This document shows positions 34,616-46,045 of a DNA stretch of 64,000 nucleotides, in pieces. Position 1 is the stretch's first letter. Each line of letters begins with the position of its first letter. Location of the stretch: the NCBI GenBank assembly GCA_008973525.1, contig WACJ01000295.1, positions 186,001 to 250,000 of the forward strand, given 5' to 3'. The translations under genes and the position numbers were made by a program. This stretch comes from Stenopsyche tienmushanensis (taxonomy: Eukaryota; Arthropoda; Insecta; Trichoptera; Stenopsychidae). The notes under the pieces are model-generated. The model ran no database searches. It was given only the letters and a program-made list of their open reading frames with translations, and had not been told where the DNA came from.

Positions 34616-34972
34616 AGGGTATTTTAGTCTAGAGATGAAACAAAACGTATTTTTATTATATATTTTTTATCAGATGTTTATTAACATTTTTTATAATATA
34701 TAAAAAGTTATAGGCTATTAAAAGATAAGATATAAAAAAGAGGTCGTGTTTTGGTTGACACGAATTTAAGTCTTCTATCCTGTTTTAAAAAGTCATATTT
34801 TAACCAAATTTTTTCTGTTTTAATTTTTTTTTAAATAGTTATAAATAATATTTTGACATACATATGGTAGGAACAATAGAATATTATATACAAAAGTTTA
34901 ACATGAATTATGAAGTAATTCAATTAATTAAAACTAGAGTTATCATGTCAACCGTGTTGCGAAAAATACGGA
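34616..34972 (-). mobile_element. MITE family M, inverted truncated copy
   Basis: End GAGGGTATTTTAGTCTAGAG at 34616, then the reversed core ending GTTATCATGTCAACCGTGTT at about 34965. It is cut off before the part containing CTCGAAACTACTT. Confidence 0.65.
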
Positions 34973-35119
34973 ATTTATAAATTAGAAATATAAGCACGGC
35001 ATTGAAAATGAATTCCTATTGATCGCTTAATATTTGAGAATATATAGACGTGTAGGGGCACCTTTATAGCACGAACTTGCCATCGATGTACGAGTGTATG
35101 TAGAGATGATTCACTAATC

Positions 35120-35205
35120 TCCGCAACTCAATGTGCGAAAATACTCTTTCTGGATCACTCGAGTCCGATCGCAGCATATGCGCGATTACTCATCGACATT
35201 TAAAT
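35120..35205. repeat. dispersed repeat D, copy 2
   Basis: GCAACTCAATGTGCGAAAAT and ATGCGCGATTACTCATCG match 12416-12490. Confidence 0.5.
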
Positions 35206-36599
35206 GTAGGTTTATGTAATATTCTATTTATATTGAATATATTGAACGAATAATTAATTTAGAATTACATATATGAGCACCGTGTTTATTTAACCCATTC
35301 ACGGATAAGCCTTTCAGGTTTACATTTAAATTAAGCTGCGCTTTGAGCCACACACGCCAGATTACCAGATTTATTCGTTTATCTGAAGATATCCCGTTTC
35401 CAATATCGATAAATTTGCGAGGATTTACAGCCTTCCGACGATCAATACATATTTGTGCCGCATAAAGAGCTCTTCATTAAAATAATTTTCAATTTGCACC
35501 GAAGGCACGCAGGGGTGGCTCTCGAGGGATGGCACGCACCGCATTCGCTATAATGATACGTAACATTTACACGTGGCAATCTATCAAGTGTATCTTTTCA
35601 TTTCTGTCAATACACACGTGTTACTATTTGCTCGGTTGAACCGTCAAAATCGGCTTGTATTGAAATCGATTTGCTTGCAGCCCCCGTCGGCGGGTTATTA
35701 TGCGAATGGAATATAAAAGAGGGTTGATACCGGGGAGATGGGATTGTGATTACTCCACGGGTAGCTCAATTAATTAACAGTCTTTCGATTATACAGGAGT
35801 TTGTCGGATTCCCCACGCCGTGCCAATTTTGGCAATTTTCCATCCCCCGATGGCTGTAATTCCCGCATCGTCCACGCACAAAAACTAAAATGTCTGCAAT
35901 TTGGGGATACTGCCATCACTAAGTGCCCGCAAAAAATATATTCGGCACGTTCGTCAAGAACACGCTCTTTAATGACAGTAATCATGGCTAAGAATTAATT
36001 ATCGTCATCATCGTTATCGTCGACGTCGCCGGTCATTATGACAAACTCAATTAGATAACCTTCGGTCTATTTACATCCCCGACGAGGGTTGATTTCTGTA
36101 AAAAAAAACACACGGGGTATATTAATTTTGACGACTTAATAAATTTAAAGTGGAGCACAAAATTTCGCATAAAATATACTCATAACCACACTTATTGGAC
36201 TCGGTCGTAACGATGGATATAAATTTTTAACGGCGATATTGTAGAAGCTATATTATTGTTATAAACCCCATAGAAATACAATTTAGATCATATAATCCAA
36301 ATACAAGGGCAATTCAAATATAACCCGGAATTTGTTTGAGTATTTTATTTTTCTACATAGATCTCTTCATTAGAAATACGTTTATTTCATCGGACATCTT
36401 AATCCCGTCACTAAATAAAAAGGCCGCTGCTCCGAAAACCAGTTGCGCACGTATTGTTCGACCGCAGCGTTATCTTGAAATCGTTGTTCTTCTAATGCCT
36501 CCATAAACATATGTTAGTCAAATGGAAACAAATTTGAACTGTAAGATGGGTGTTCCAAGTATAATTGGATGAGTTTATTATTTAGTTACTTTCGTTGAC
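35206..36599. other. unassigned, single-copy-looking sequence
   Basis: 35640-36070 is richer in GC, with overlapping frames on both strands and a TCATCATCGTTATCGTCG-type simple repeat at 36001-36025. No product recognised. Confidence 0.35.
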
Positions 36600-37765
36600 C
36601 CTCAAAGAATCCTTCGCACAAAGTTTCAAGGCACCCACCATTTCCAATCCGCACCCTCTAAAAGGAGGCGAAGTTCCAACGTTAAACACCCAATCCAACA
36701 AAAGAAAGACAATTGGCAGATTAACAGACAGCGACATACCACTTTAGAGGGTCTTCCAAATAGACCCCATTACCTAGTGTGATCTGTTTTGGGTCTCCCG
36801 CCTTTTTAGCTCTACGAGAAACGATACGCGTGGAGCTTCCGAATGCTCACCCCTTTCACTCTCAATCAGCTTCAGACTACGTGGTGATTTACCGTGTACC
36901 CAAGATACGTTGGAGGAGGAAGGATAAACTTTAAATGCTAAATTCAAGGAAACTAGTATTCGAGACCACTATCATCACGATATAAACCTTAATTTGAAAA
37001 GGCCTGCAGCAGATGATGGACTGCAGGGGCTATCTCTTCCTCGTGGTAATCGTATCGGTTCGGTCATTGGTAGTACCCACCAACGCCGTTCACCCTGTTT
37101 TCCTAGGCTGTTGAGGATAGTGGTGAGCCTTTGACACAGTCTATACCAACTACTGTAATCGGCTGTTCCACACACCCTTTTATGGGTATGCAGCACAAGA
37201 TGACCTACGCACTCGGCTCATGTTTGCTAGACTATGACTACCGTGTGACGCTTAACGACCTCCCCGAAGAATTTACTAACGTTCATCATAGTCTCCTTGA
37301 TCATATTGTGTTGGAAAAACTTGATGGGAGTCCAGAATGTTCATACCATACAGAAGGGAGACGCTTTTCTGGACTATATTGTGACTATGGATGTGACGTG
37401 GGTTCGTTCGAGCAGCCTAAAGTCTTTATGCCCTGTATGCACTAGGTTGTTGAAAATAGTGGTGACGCATTTTGCACAGATTCTACCTATTTTTGTAATC
37501 AATAGTTCCATATTCCACTTTACGGTACACAGCACAGGGTAAGCTGTATACCCAACTCATGTTAGCTGAGCTACCCCAGCAGCATTTGATGAGCAAACCA
37601 ACGAGGCTGCTTTTGTCCACCTCTACTCCACATCATTACCCCAAGGTTTCGATCGTTGCAGGACAAACTGGTGTAAGGTTGCCCCTTCCCTCTTCTAGGG
37701 TTCTATGGGTGAGCATCGTGGAGTCTAACACCTACCAGGATAAAAGAAAGACAGCTCAAATGTTT
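36600..37765 (+). mobile_element. R1-type LINE 3' region with duplicated segment
   Basis: Blocks in order are: TTCGCACAAAGTTTCAAGGC with CACCCACCA (also at 61830), CTGCAGCAGATGATGGACTG (also at 47.4 and 61.3 kb), and the 3' end CATGTTAGCTGAGCTACC through TCTAACACCTACC. A ~125-bp segment containing TGTAATCGGCTGTTCCACAC occurs twice (37107-37234 and 37441-37567), with a mariner piece between. No ORF2 protein is visible in this copy. Confidence 0.65.
37235..37440 (+). pseudogene. small mariner transposase fragment
   Basis: The plus frame reads QKGDAFLDYIVTMDVTWVRS. This matches the mariner segment EEGDEFLDRIVTGDETWVHH around the first catalytic Asp, with G to M and E to V changes. The piece is about 200 bp and lies between two copies of a LINE 3' segment. 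Confidence 0.6.
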
Positions 37766-37911
37766 ATCTAGAAACTAACAGTAGTAGGCCGCATTCACCG
37801 TCTGTTTTCGCAAGGAGGATTTTTTTTTAATATGCACTACTGGGCCTGTACACGATAGTAATGTGGAATTTGTTCTTCCTTGTTTGCAACTTGTCGTGCC
37901 TGGTCCAACTG

Positions 37912-38154
37912 CTAAAGCCCCCTTCGCTTTTTAAGGGCGTCTATGACGACACCGCACCTGGTGCTAACGCATCGGCGCTGATCCTCCATCCTTGCATCTT
38001 TGCAAGGTCCACATTGTGCCCTAGGTGCTGCATGTAAATGCAGCCGATGTGTGGCCTCCCTCTCAGAATTTTGTGCACTGATCATGTCTATCAGCACACT
38101 CTTGCAATTTGCCGCTACATGCCTATAGCTGAGGCAGCAAAAGCATTGATGCAT
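37912..38154 (-). pseudogene. LINE ORF1 zinc-knuckle fragment (R1-type)
   Basis: The 80-codon minus frame begins MHQCFCCLSYRHVAANCKS, a CX2CX4HX4C zinc knuckle. It continues with APRAQCGPCKDARMED and CVSTRCGV. R1-type ORF1 (gag-like) proteins end with such knuckles, followed by a C..C.DAG..H..G...CG region. ORF1 proteins bind the element RNA. The second knuckle is disrupted and the frame stops at KKRRGL. No ORF2 adjoins directly. It lies beside the R1 3' region but on the opposite strand. Confidence 0.7.
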
Positions 38155-38169
38155 CTCTATCCTATTTTA

Positions 38170-38660
38170 AAGTATCAAAATACCATAGTCATCACTTTTC
38201 TAGTAGATTGTTGAGTTTTGCCTCGATCGGAGTCTTTTCCTTAGGTTTCCTCCACTTCATACCCAATCTCTTATTTTCTGGAATATAGTGGTAGACCCAT
38301 ATTTCATCACATACACAAAATTTCTCACAGCTCGAATGTTGTTTTCATTGATGCTCGCTACAGGATGCGTTTATAAATTTCATTTTGCACATTATTTCGA
38401 CCTTCACAAACATTTTAGGCCCAATTAAACACTTGGATCTTACTTGGAGTAGCATTACCTAACCATGCCTCTAGTCTACTCAAAATTTCACTCACGGCTG
38501 TATTGGAGTGGCGAACGTATATGTTAGGGCTTTGTGTGTAGGTATCCTCTCTTCGAGCTCTTAATTACTGATTATTTTACGCATTGCGCTGTTTATGTCG
38601 TTAGCAGTTTCACTTTTCGTGACGTTCAGGCCAATTTCCCCTACCTTATTTTTACAAGTT
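38170..38660 (-). pseudogene. mariner transposase remnant B
   Basis: Minus-strand pieces are ATPSKIQVFNW and EGRNNVQNE (helix-turn-helix, ~38390-38465), then PVASINENNIRAVRNF (~38330-38375), joined directly to VCDEIWVYHYIPENKRLGMK with WRKPKEK (~38225-38325). The first catalytic Asp is kept. The middle of the transposase between RNF and VCDE is deleted; in remnant A at 11.3 kb that middle part is still present. The end near 38620 shares GTTTCACTTTTCGTGACGTT with 10690. The same family as remnant A. Confidence 0.75.
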
Positions 38661-38860
38661 TCATTCCAATCAAAAAAATAAAAATACTCTTCAGAGTAAA
38701 TACACCTGCGTGACCATAAGTTTGCTCTCATCTATATGAAAATAGACACGTTTATAAAAAAACATGATACCGTAGAACGTTTGCTATTGTTTCGTTTCGA
38801 TGAAAACGCAAATATTTATTTTAACAATAAATTTATTTTAAAATAAAATTCGATGAGTTT

Positions 38861-39175
38861 GATTGCAAATGGACTCAGCAATATTGGCAAAATATAAATG
38901 AAAAATTAACAATATCTCTTATTTTTTGCAAATGGAATACGGACGCGCAAGAAACAATAAGAAAGAGGCAATAGCTTTGATCGCAAAAGACGTATTCTTC
39001 TTATTGGAATTGTTTAAAGTCTCGCAATTGGAATTTTTAATCGCAGATGATAAAATTCTTGTCCATAATCTGCTAAAAATCATCATTTTATTTATATCAT
39101 GCTCCGATGACGCTATACAAGGCGTTTTTTGCGGCACGGAGGCGCGCTACATTACATTGGTGTCAGAAGTGGTAT
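38861..39175 (+). mobile_element. LTR 3' end with tRNA-Leu-type primer site
   Basis: TGGTGTCAGAAGTGG (39158-39172) matches the complement of the 3' end of insect tRNA-Leu plus CCA. It follows an LTR end ATTACA after one extra base. The LTR body upstream is poorly defined and the internal region beyond is not recognisable. The plus frame 38926-39180 runs through the LTR and primer site and is not a gene. Confidence 0.6.
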
Positions 39176-39179
39176 TATA

Positions 39180-40934
39180 AAGGACAAGAGCTGTTTTCGA
39201 TAAAAAAAAGAATATGGTTGGGCACGCGAGTGCACGCGAAGATTAACAACATACTAGGAATAAATATTTGAGTTACAAATAAAATTAAATTTGCAAATTC
39301 CTACAATCAAATCTAGATCGTATTTAAATTCATTCTTCATTTTGCAGCGTTTCCGTATTTTTCGAACGGCATTTCATTCATACAACCCGAGTATTCTTCG
39401 AGGGTCGATATATCTTTTTTCAGTCACGTTATTTCAGGTTTTCCTCTTTTATAATGCTGAAATTCTTTTCGGGTTCGCTTTTCGCCGAGAGAAGTACATG
39501 TGACTGTTCTATCCATTATATTATGCTATTTGGGGAGAGTTCGTGCGGCATATCACATTCATCACATTCTGACACCATTCCTAATTTGTACAAGTGCTTA
39601 AAAACTTTCCAACTGTGAACACGCAAAATAGGCTCAACTTCACGAGTAGCTACGAAATAGGCTTCGAACGAAGGCTATTTTTACGAGATATAAGAATATA
39701 AAATGAAACAAACTCATGCACCATCTCATGTAATGGAATTAAATTTAAAAAATAAATAAACGGAGTTAAACAACATGTATTTACCGTACTTTGTTCAGAG
39801 TATTAACAAACCGATTCCTGCGAAAAGGTTAAGGGTTGAGAAAGTAATTTTGAGCAGGGCTTAATTATTTTCTTAATGATTTTTTTATGGTTCAATTTAT
39901 CCGTTTACGTTGTTTTGTATATCCAATATGTGCCCCGTACACCGTCGACATTATTATTTGACAACTATCCATTCCCAGACAATTTACATGGAATAGTTGT
40001 ACATGTATGAAAGATTAATTGAATTTCATCATAAAATATGTATAATACTGCCGAGAACTGTTCTGAAATTTTGCACTAGTTTCATATTTCGAGACAATAA
40101 ATTAAAGTTTCTGCACGACAAAAGTTGATAAATTTTAATCAGCGATATGCTTCAAAATATAACTACAATCAATTTGTATCTCGAGTGTAAATGGATGAAA
40201 GACACATTTAATACAATGGAAATAAGATATTTCTATAAGTTGTAAGACTATAGAATAAGATCTAAACATTGAAAGTAGACAAAGTTCGATATTTAGATAT
40301 CAAACGTACATGTAGTATAAATATTAATTAAAACGAACAAAACAGGGCTTTCAGCAGTAGAACAGTTACGTGATATATTGTTTCAGGCTATGTGTATCAC
40401 GGAGTGAATGTCTAAGATCTGAATGTATGGTCTCCGCAGTCCCGCTGTATTTAACCAGAGCAAAATGCGCCAACATGGTGCATCCGCCAATTGTCTCACA
40501 AATCGAATTACGCACACAAACAATGTTTGTACTAATTTAAAAACGTTCACAAAGATGCGCACAACAATTTTATAAAGTTTCAATGCAATCAGATGGATAG
40601 TATAGGAATGTATACGATACAAACAAAACCCAGACAAACAGATATCAATTTTTTAAACATACTTTTTTTTGGATTATGTAAGTATATTCTGACCTAAATC
40701 ATGATTTAAGTAAATCTTCATTGTACACACATTTTAATACCTCAAAGCTCATTTTTTATTAAACATTGCTACAAAATTTTGATCTGAATGTTTCTTAAAT
40801 ATCGAATAATTTCAAGTTTCAAATTGTAGGTTATTAAACTTGATATATCTGGCCAATTTTTGTTTATTGACGATGCTATAGTTGAGTTATTTATAAATGT
40901 GTTGCGTGAGCGAAATTGCATCTCCATGTATTGC
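39180..40934. other. unassigned AT-rich sequence
   Basis: 39290-39500 contains a 70-codon frame with no known domain. 40540-40660 has a weak copy of the 10.5-kb tandem unit. Confidence 0.4.
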
Positions 40935-41080
40935 ATAATAGGTGAGATGTTTTTAGATGGCTTTGGCTGTGGGAAGATGTCCTTCCCGCAGTCAAATAGA
41001 TGTGCGCTCTCTCTCCGTAAATAAAAGATAATAGTTAAGGCGACAGTATTTAAATCAGCATCCGATTTCTTCCATCTTAT
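40935..41080 (+). repeat. LTR fragment with hairpin
   Basis: Fully paired 29-nt hairpin at 40965-40993 (two G.U), CT tract, AATAAA at 41019. Upstream blocks of family A are not recognisable. Confidence 0.6.
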
Positions 41081-42503
41081 GGCTCGACTTCACCACAGTC
41101 CGAAATAAGAACAGACCCACGTGCGAATGCAGATATCAGAATACGTCCTTGAAGCTCTGCCCCTTTATCAGAGATAAAAAATAGAAAATCGGCATGTTTT
41201 TTTTAAATTATTTGATGGTTTCAATAGATCGAAGATAGTTTTGATAAAATTACAGGCAAATTTGAAATATTGCGCTGTAATTTAATATGCAGAATACGTG
41301 TTACTTCAAGATGGTGCCAGCCTGTTTGTTTGGAAGCGATTAGGTATTGCGTCGACATAATCTATATATTTTCTTATTACGAAACCGCATGTAGCGGGCG
41401 TCTAATTTAATGGAAAAAGACGATTTTGTTTTCTTAAAATATGATATTAAATTATAAGGGAGGCGTTCGTAGAAAAAATTAGGGAGATATTTTACAGCAA
41501 CTGTTCTCGAGTTTACAAGTAATATTGGAAATAAACGTGCTTCGCACCTTTTTTATCGTTATACTTCGTTGAGCATTTTTATGCGTTAGCGGTTTTCAGA
41601 CCGTTATGTAATATCAAATTTTGTTAGAAAAGAAATAAGGTTGTAATTTTAAAACCGGGCCTCCCGAACATCCACGAAAAAATATGTGCGCTCTAAGCGA
41701 ATTCGCATATGAGGAGATTCGCATTTTTTTTTTTTTTTGGGAAATATCCACTTCAAACAAGATCCGTTTTTTTTAATCTTTTAAGCCATTTTTATTGAAA
41801 AATAATCAAATAAAATAAAATAATAAATCTAAAATGTTCATATACATCATAATTATTATCCTTAAATAATGATATTAATACGTTTGAATCCGGTGAGTAA
41901 ATAAAAATAAGAAGTCATCCAAATGTAGCGCTTAAATGTTAATATTGTATAATGTTTTTATTTAAAGTTTTTTTAAACAATAACTACTATTTTTTTGTAC
42001 TAAAATATATTACAATTTTAATAATAATAAAAAATAAGTATTAATACCGGTTTAAGTAAAAAACATCAAGCTTGGAAACTTTACTATAACTCTCACTGTC
42101 CGGGTGTTTGCTCTTTCAATTGAGTTTCTTCAGATATTTCTTACTAATTTGGCTCAATTTTAAACTATGTGTAGGATCAATACTTTTTAGTCATCATATC
42201 GATAGTGCCAAAAATGCGTGCCGTTTTTTATATCCGTTCTATAGGTGTAAAGAAAGAACAACCAAATTGTATATTATATATATCTGTTTAATCACTTTTG
42301 AATTCCCTCGTTGTAAAAATTCTTTAGTTTAGAAACAAAAAACGAAGAAACACTATAGAAACATCTTTTTTTTTAAAAAAAATTAGAGTGAATTTTGTAT
42401 ATGAGTTTGATTTATTTCCATTTTGAGTGTATTTTTTTCTGCAAAAATTGAATCAATACTCTTTCTACGATAAAATTTCATAGAAAGTGGTTTAATTTAT
42501 AGA
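41081..42503. other. unassigned AT-rich sequence
   Basis: Nothing recognised. T tracts at 41727 and 42367. Confidence 0.45.
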
Positions 42504-42951
42504 TGTAACCCCCGGTAAGTCCCCGGGTGGCTCCCCACCCCCACGTGCTCGCCGGGATGGCCGCGCTAACGCACGGGTCCATTATTTTATCGGGTTCTGA
42601 TTTTGCTGGACGAATGGATGGAAATAGATGGGCCTCGAATAGAAAGACTGTCTTTTCTGAATAACTATTTACTCCACACGAGAGAGAGAGGGAGAGAGAT
42701 CTGGCTGCAGGATAGACGAGTTCCCGCAGCCAAGGTTATCCGACGACTTATCCTATTCCCACCTCCTGTGCATCACTACCCAACCGATCCGTCGGTATGC
42801 AGGTGTTATGTCCCCGTAGTATCACAAGAGATGGCGCTGTTAAAATAACACATTGCACCTGAAGAGAGACGGAATATGTCGCTGTTAATCTGGCGAATTA
42901 AATCTGCTCAAATTAACAACGCTACTACGTGTAAATGGTAGATTGCCCACC
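42504..42951 (-). mobile_element. LTR family A, near-complete solo LTR
   Basis: Antisense, from the LTR 3' end TGTAACCCCC (42504) through CCCCACGTGCTCGCCGGG, GAATGGATGGAAATAGATGG, a GA tract, hairpin 42703-42731, CACAAGAGATGGCGCTG, TTGCACCTGAAGAGAGACGG and GGTAGATTGCCCAC. Same layout and length as 14836-15290. About 20 bp of the 5' section (CCGGCAACGGTGCACG-type) is deleted near 42785. Confidence 0.8.
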
Positions 42952-44184
42952 CATCTTTAGAAAATGATTTAGATAAGAAAATTAGTTCTTGAAGATTATA
43001 TATGCGATTAGCGTCTCACCAAGTACGAAAAACCAAATTTAGAAACATTAGTAAAATTTATTCTCTCCCATTTCGTTAATCATCCATAATGTAGAAAATA
43101 TTATTGATATTTTCATTCGTCATTTCTGACAGCTCACACGCTAGTCCGACATAATTGCCTAAAGTTTGAGCCCGCAATTGGACGAGGGCAAAATCAGGTC
43201 CTATTTAAAAGGTCTAGTGAATATTAATCTTGAGCCTAAATAACCTTTCAAAAACCTCAATTTGTCAGCTTTCTTTTATAATAACTTCCTAGGGAAAAAG
43301 TTCCATGAATAAAATGTTAAACTCATCAATCAAAAAAAAAAGAGAGACCTCTTCATAGTCTCATTTTTGCGCATTTTTTGCACCAATATGCTTATGCCAC
43401 ATTCGGTAATTTGAAATCCATTAAATCGATTCTCTGAATACGGCAAACATTGTATTAACAGTAAATTTCGCTCGAATTTTCTTCAAAGTTGTAACTTAAA
43501 TGCAGTATGTTCGTGCGCCTGAAAATAAATACCAACTATAATTTCTTGATTGAAAAACTTTGCCTGGTTATGTCTGTAAAAATATCGAGAAATATCTGAA
43601 GTTCTTAATGTACCTCATAAACGTCGTTGTGTTGAACTTCGTTCATATTGAAAATAATTTTCTGAAAAAACATTCGTATTTTCAGAGGACTTTGATGTTT
43701 TCCGCCATGATTTATACACGTTTTCAATTTATTTATATGTTCTTTCGTAAAAAAATAAACTTGTTTGCTTTGGGAGGATTTCTTTTGATTTAATTTGACA
43801 TGAAATATAAAAAAAATATCACGTATTTGGATTCTTGCTAAATCTATTGGAACAAGCGTTTGAAGAAGTTTCTAATAATATGTAACTTAGACGGAAAAAA
43901 TACTAGAAAACTGTAAAGTGCCTTGCAAAAATATAAATGAAGAGGTTGTTGTGTAAGTTTGTCAGTTATTGATTATAAAAAATGGATAAATTTTACATAA
44001 AAATTGGCAAAATTCGGATAACTACGTTATTGAAAATCTTACACATATCGACTACCGGATGATGATTCTATAAGAATCGAAGTGACATACGGCGGATGCA
44101 ATGGTCGAAGATAAGTAAATCATATGGCATCCCCACGCAATTGCGCACAACGGACACATTATGTTTGAAACAATGACGTTCAGT
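42952..44184. other. unassigned AT-rich sequence
   Basis: Nothing recognised. Confidence 0.45.
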
Positions 44185-44706
44185 TTTTCTTGCGCGTGCA
44201 CTGCTATTGGCCCGATGGTGATGTGCCATAGAAGATGGGAATAGTCAGATAGCCTTGGCTGCAAGAACACGTCCTTCCCACAGTCAGATTTCTCTCTTTT
44301 CTTTCTCTTCGTAAATAAAAAAAGAGTCAATAATAAATAGTGAAGGATTTACTTATGGGTCCAGAAATTCGGGCTTCAAAAAGTTAAGAAAACCTGAAAA
44401 AGTTTTTGACTCATCGTGTAATTCAAGGGACTTGAACATATTCAAAAAATATATTCATCCTTTGGTGTAGAAATCGTGGTTGAAATTTTAATTTTAAATT
44501 AAAAAACTAGGTTCAAAATATGTCCCATGTTAAAAACCTAATGGGTATAGTGGACATCCTAGATGCTAACTCCGCTCGGTTGTTTTACGACGCGACAAAC
44601 CCACGTGCGAGCACGATCGTTTTGGTGAACAAGTAGAAGCGGGGAGTGGTCAGGGGATTTTGTTCCGAGAGTGCCTCCAATCCACGTTACTATGGTGTCA
44701 GAAGTG
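44185..44706 (+). mobile_element. LTR plus primer binding site
   Basis: CTTGCGCGTGCACTGCTATT, hairpin 44257-44285, AATAAA at 44314, a long U5-like stretch, CCCACGTGCGAGCACGATCG, GAGAGTGCCTCCAATCCACG, then TGGTGTCAGAAGTG at 44693-44706. The order of hairpin, poly(A) signal, LTR end and PBS fits a 5' LTR. No gag or pol sequence is recognisable after it. Confidence 0.7.
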
Positions 44707-44994
44707 TCCATAGTACAAAATAGTAGAAGGTTGGGTATAAAAAAGTATAGAGAGCTAGTTTAGTCAATTATATTTTTTATTCAATAAAAGCGTATTGGAA
44801 TACAGTCGTGTGTATTTCGTCCTCGTCTCCCTCGTTTATGAACCTCTTCTACTAGCCAATAATGAACGGATTCCGGAAGGCTATCCGTTTGAAAACCTGA
44901 GTTCCAGCGTGAGGAACGGTTGCGGGACTGCGCCCAGTTCCTCGTTCTACGTAACAAATATTATTTTTATTTATATTATAACAAACCCCGATAT

Positions 44995-45300
44995 CTTCCG
45001 TCTCTCTTTATGTGCATTGTGTTATTTTAACAGCGCCATCTTCCGTGGCGCTGCGGAGACATCGTACCTGCAATTACTGACCGATCGCTTCTTGCGCGTG
45101 CACCGTTGACGGTTGCGAGCTGACGCGTAAGAGGCGGGAGTTGAGGAATCGTTGATTGGCCTTGGCTACGGGATGACGTCCTTCTTGCAGCCAGATCTTT
45201 TCCTTTCATGTAGAATAAAAAGTTACCTAGAGAAAAGAGTATTTTAGTCTGACGCCCGTCCATCCCCATCCATCCTTCCGGCTGCACAGACCCAGACGTG
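44995..45300 (+). repeat. LTR family A copy
   Basis: CTTCCGTCTCTCTTTATGTG, GTTATTTTAACAGCGCCATC, GACCGATCGCTTCTTGCGCG, hairpin 45164-45192, AATAAA 45214, TGACGCCCGTCCATCCCCAT. It ends before GTTACA. About 290 bp beyond the preceding PBS, so it may be a nested insertion or part of a rearranged element. Confidence 0.8.
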
Positions 45301-45863
45301 CGACATTTACGTCTACCTGTTTATCTCAATGCCTTCCAACGGTTCTACTGCTGCTCGGTACCGAATCTAATAAGCAATGAAAACATCCATGCCGCGTGCC
45401 CAATGTAAACGTCGGTGTCGTACGAAGCTTGTAATCGACGCTTCGCCGTACATGTCCATGACCTCCCAATTTCAATTTATGGCTTGTATTTCATGCATTT
45501 AATGACGTATAATGTCGATTTTTTTTTGTCAAATATATTGTTTTTCGTCATTTGGCCGCTATGTGCCGCTGCGATCGCTGTGCGCGTATTACGGAAGCGT
45601 AAAAATTCCGCACGTCTTCATAGCGCATATTATTTTTTCAAATTGTAAAAGTTTCCTAATAAACGTGTCTTTGAGAATGTGGGTGGATTTTTTCGGTCGT
45701 GCCCTACGAGAAGTCCCAAATAAATACATTTTAAGCGGCGGGATAAAAAGAAAATTAAATTGAATAGTCCGTGTTTAGACGTCCGTGGAGTAATGTAAGT
45801 AACGTTGACTACTCGAAAATAAATCACTGCATTGCTGAGAAACTTTTTTTTGCTCTGTTTCAG
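45301..45863. other. single-copy-looking sequence upstream of exon candidate
   Basis: GC-richer with CpG. The frames 45415-45648 and 45512-45763 have no known domain. It may contain the intron or promoter of the downstream exon. Confidence 0.35.
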
Positions 45864-46045
45864 ACAATGAAGTGCCATTTTGAGGAAGTGATGTGACGTC
45901 ATGACAGTGACAAAGTGCTCTGCGTGGATTCTTGCGAGAGATTCTGCGAGGATAACGAGGAGACGTCGCAAGGATACCAGGAATATACCATCGTCGGGAT
46001 GGACACTTCTGCTGGCGATAGCGATTTTTTTCTTTCCTGCGAACG
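45864..46045 (+). CDS. candidate first coding exon, signal-anchor or signal peptide
   Basis: An acceptor with branch-like CTGAGAA (~45834), a T-rich tract and TTTGCTCTGTTTCAG precede 45864. ATG at 45901 opens 48 codons plus one base, ending at donor G|GTATGT (46046). The product starts MTVTKCSAWILARD, has a basic stretch RRRRKDTRN (residues 20-28) and then a hydrophobic core WTLLLAIAIFFFPAN (34-48). This fits a signal peptide or N-terminal anchor of an extracellular or membrane protein, with the usual phase-1 intron after it. Two upstream ATGs precede: a 9-codon frame at 45867 and an ATG TGA at 45891. The protein family is not recognised and no following exon was found. The longer minus-strand frame over this site (45630-46094) is judged a shadow. 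Confidence 0.5.

Noticed and set aside
36001..36025. ATCGTC-rich tract as coding for acidic or polar residues
   Set aside because: Simple repeat with no open frame of meaningful length.
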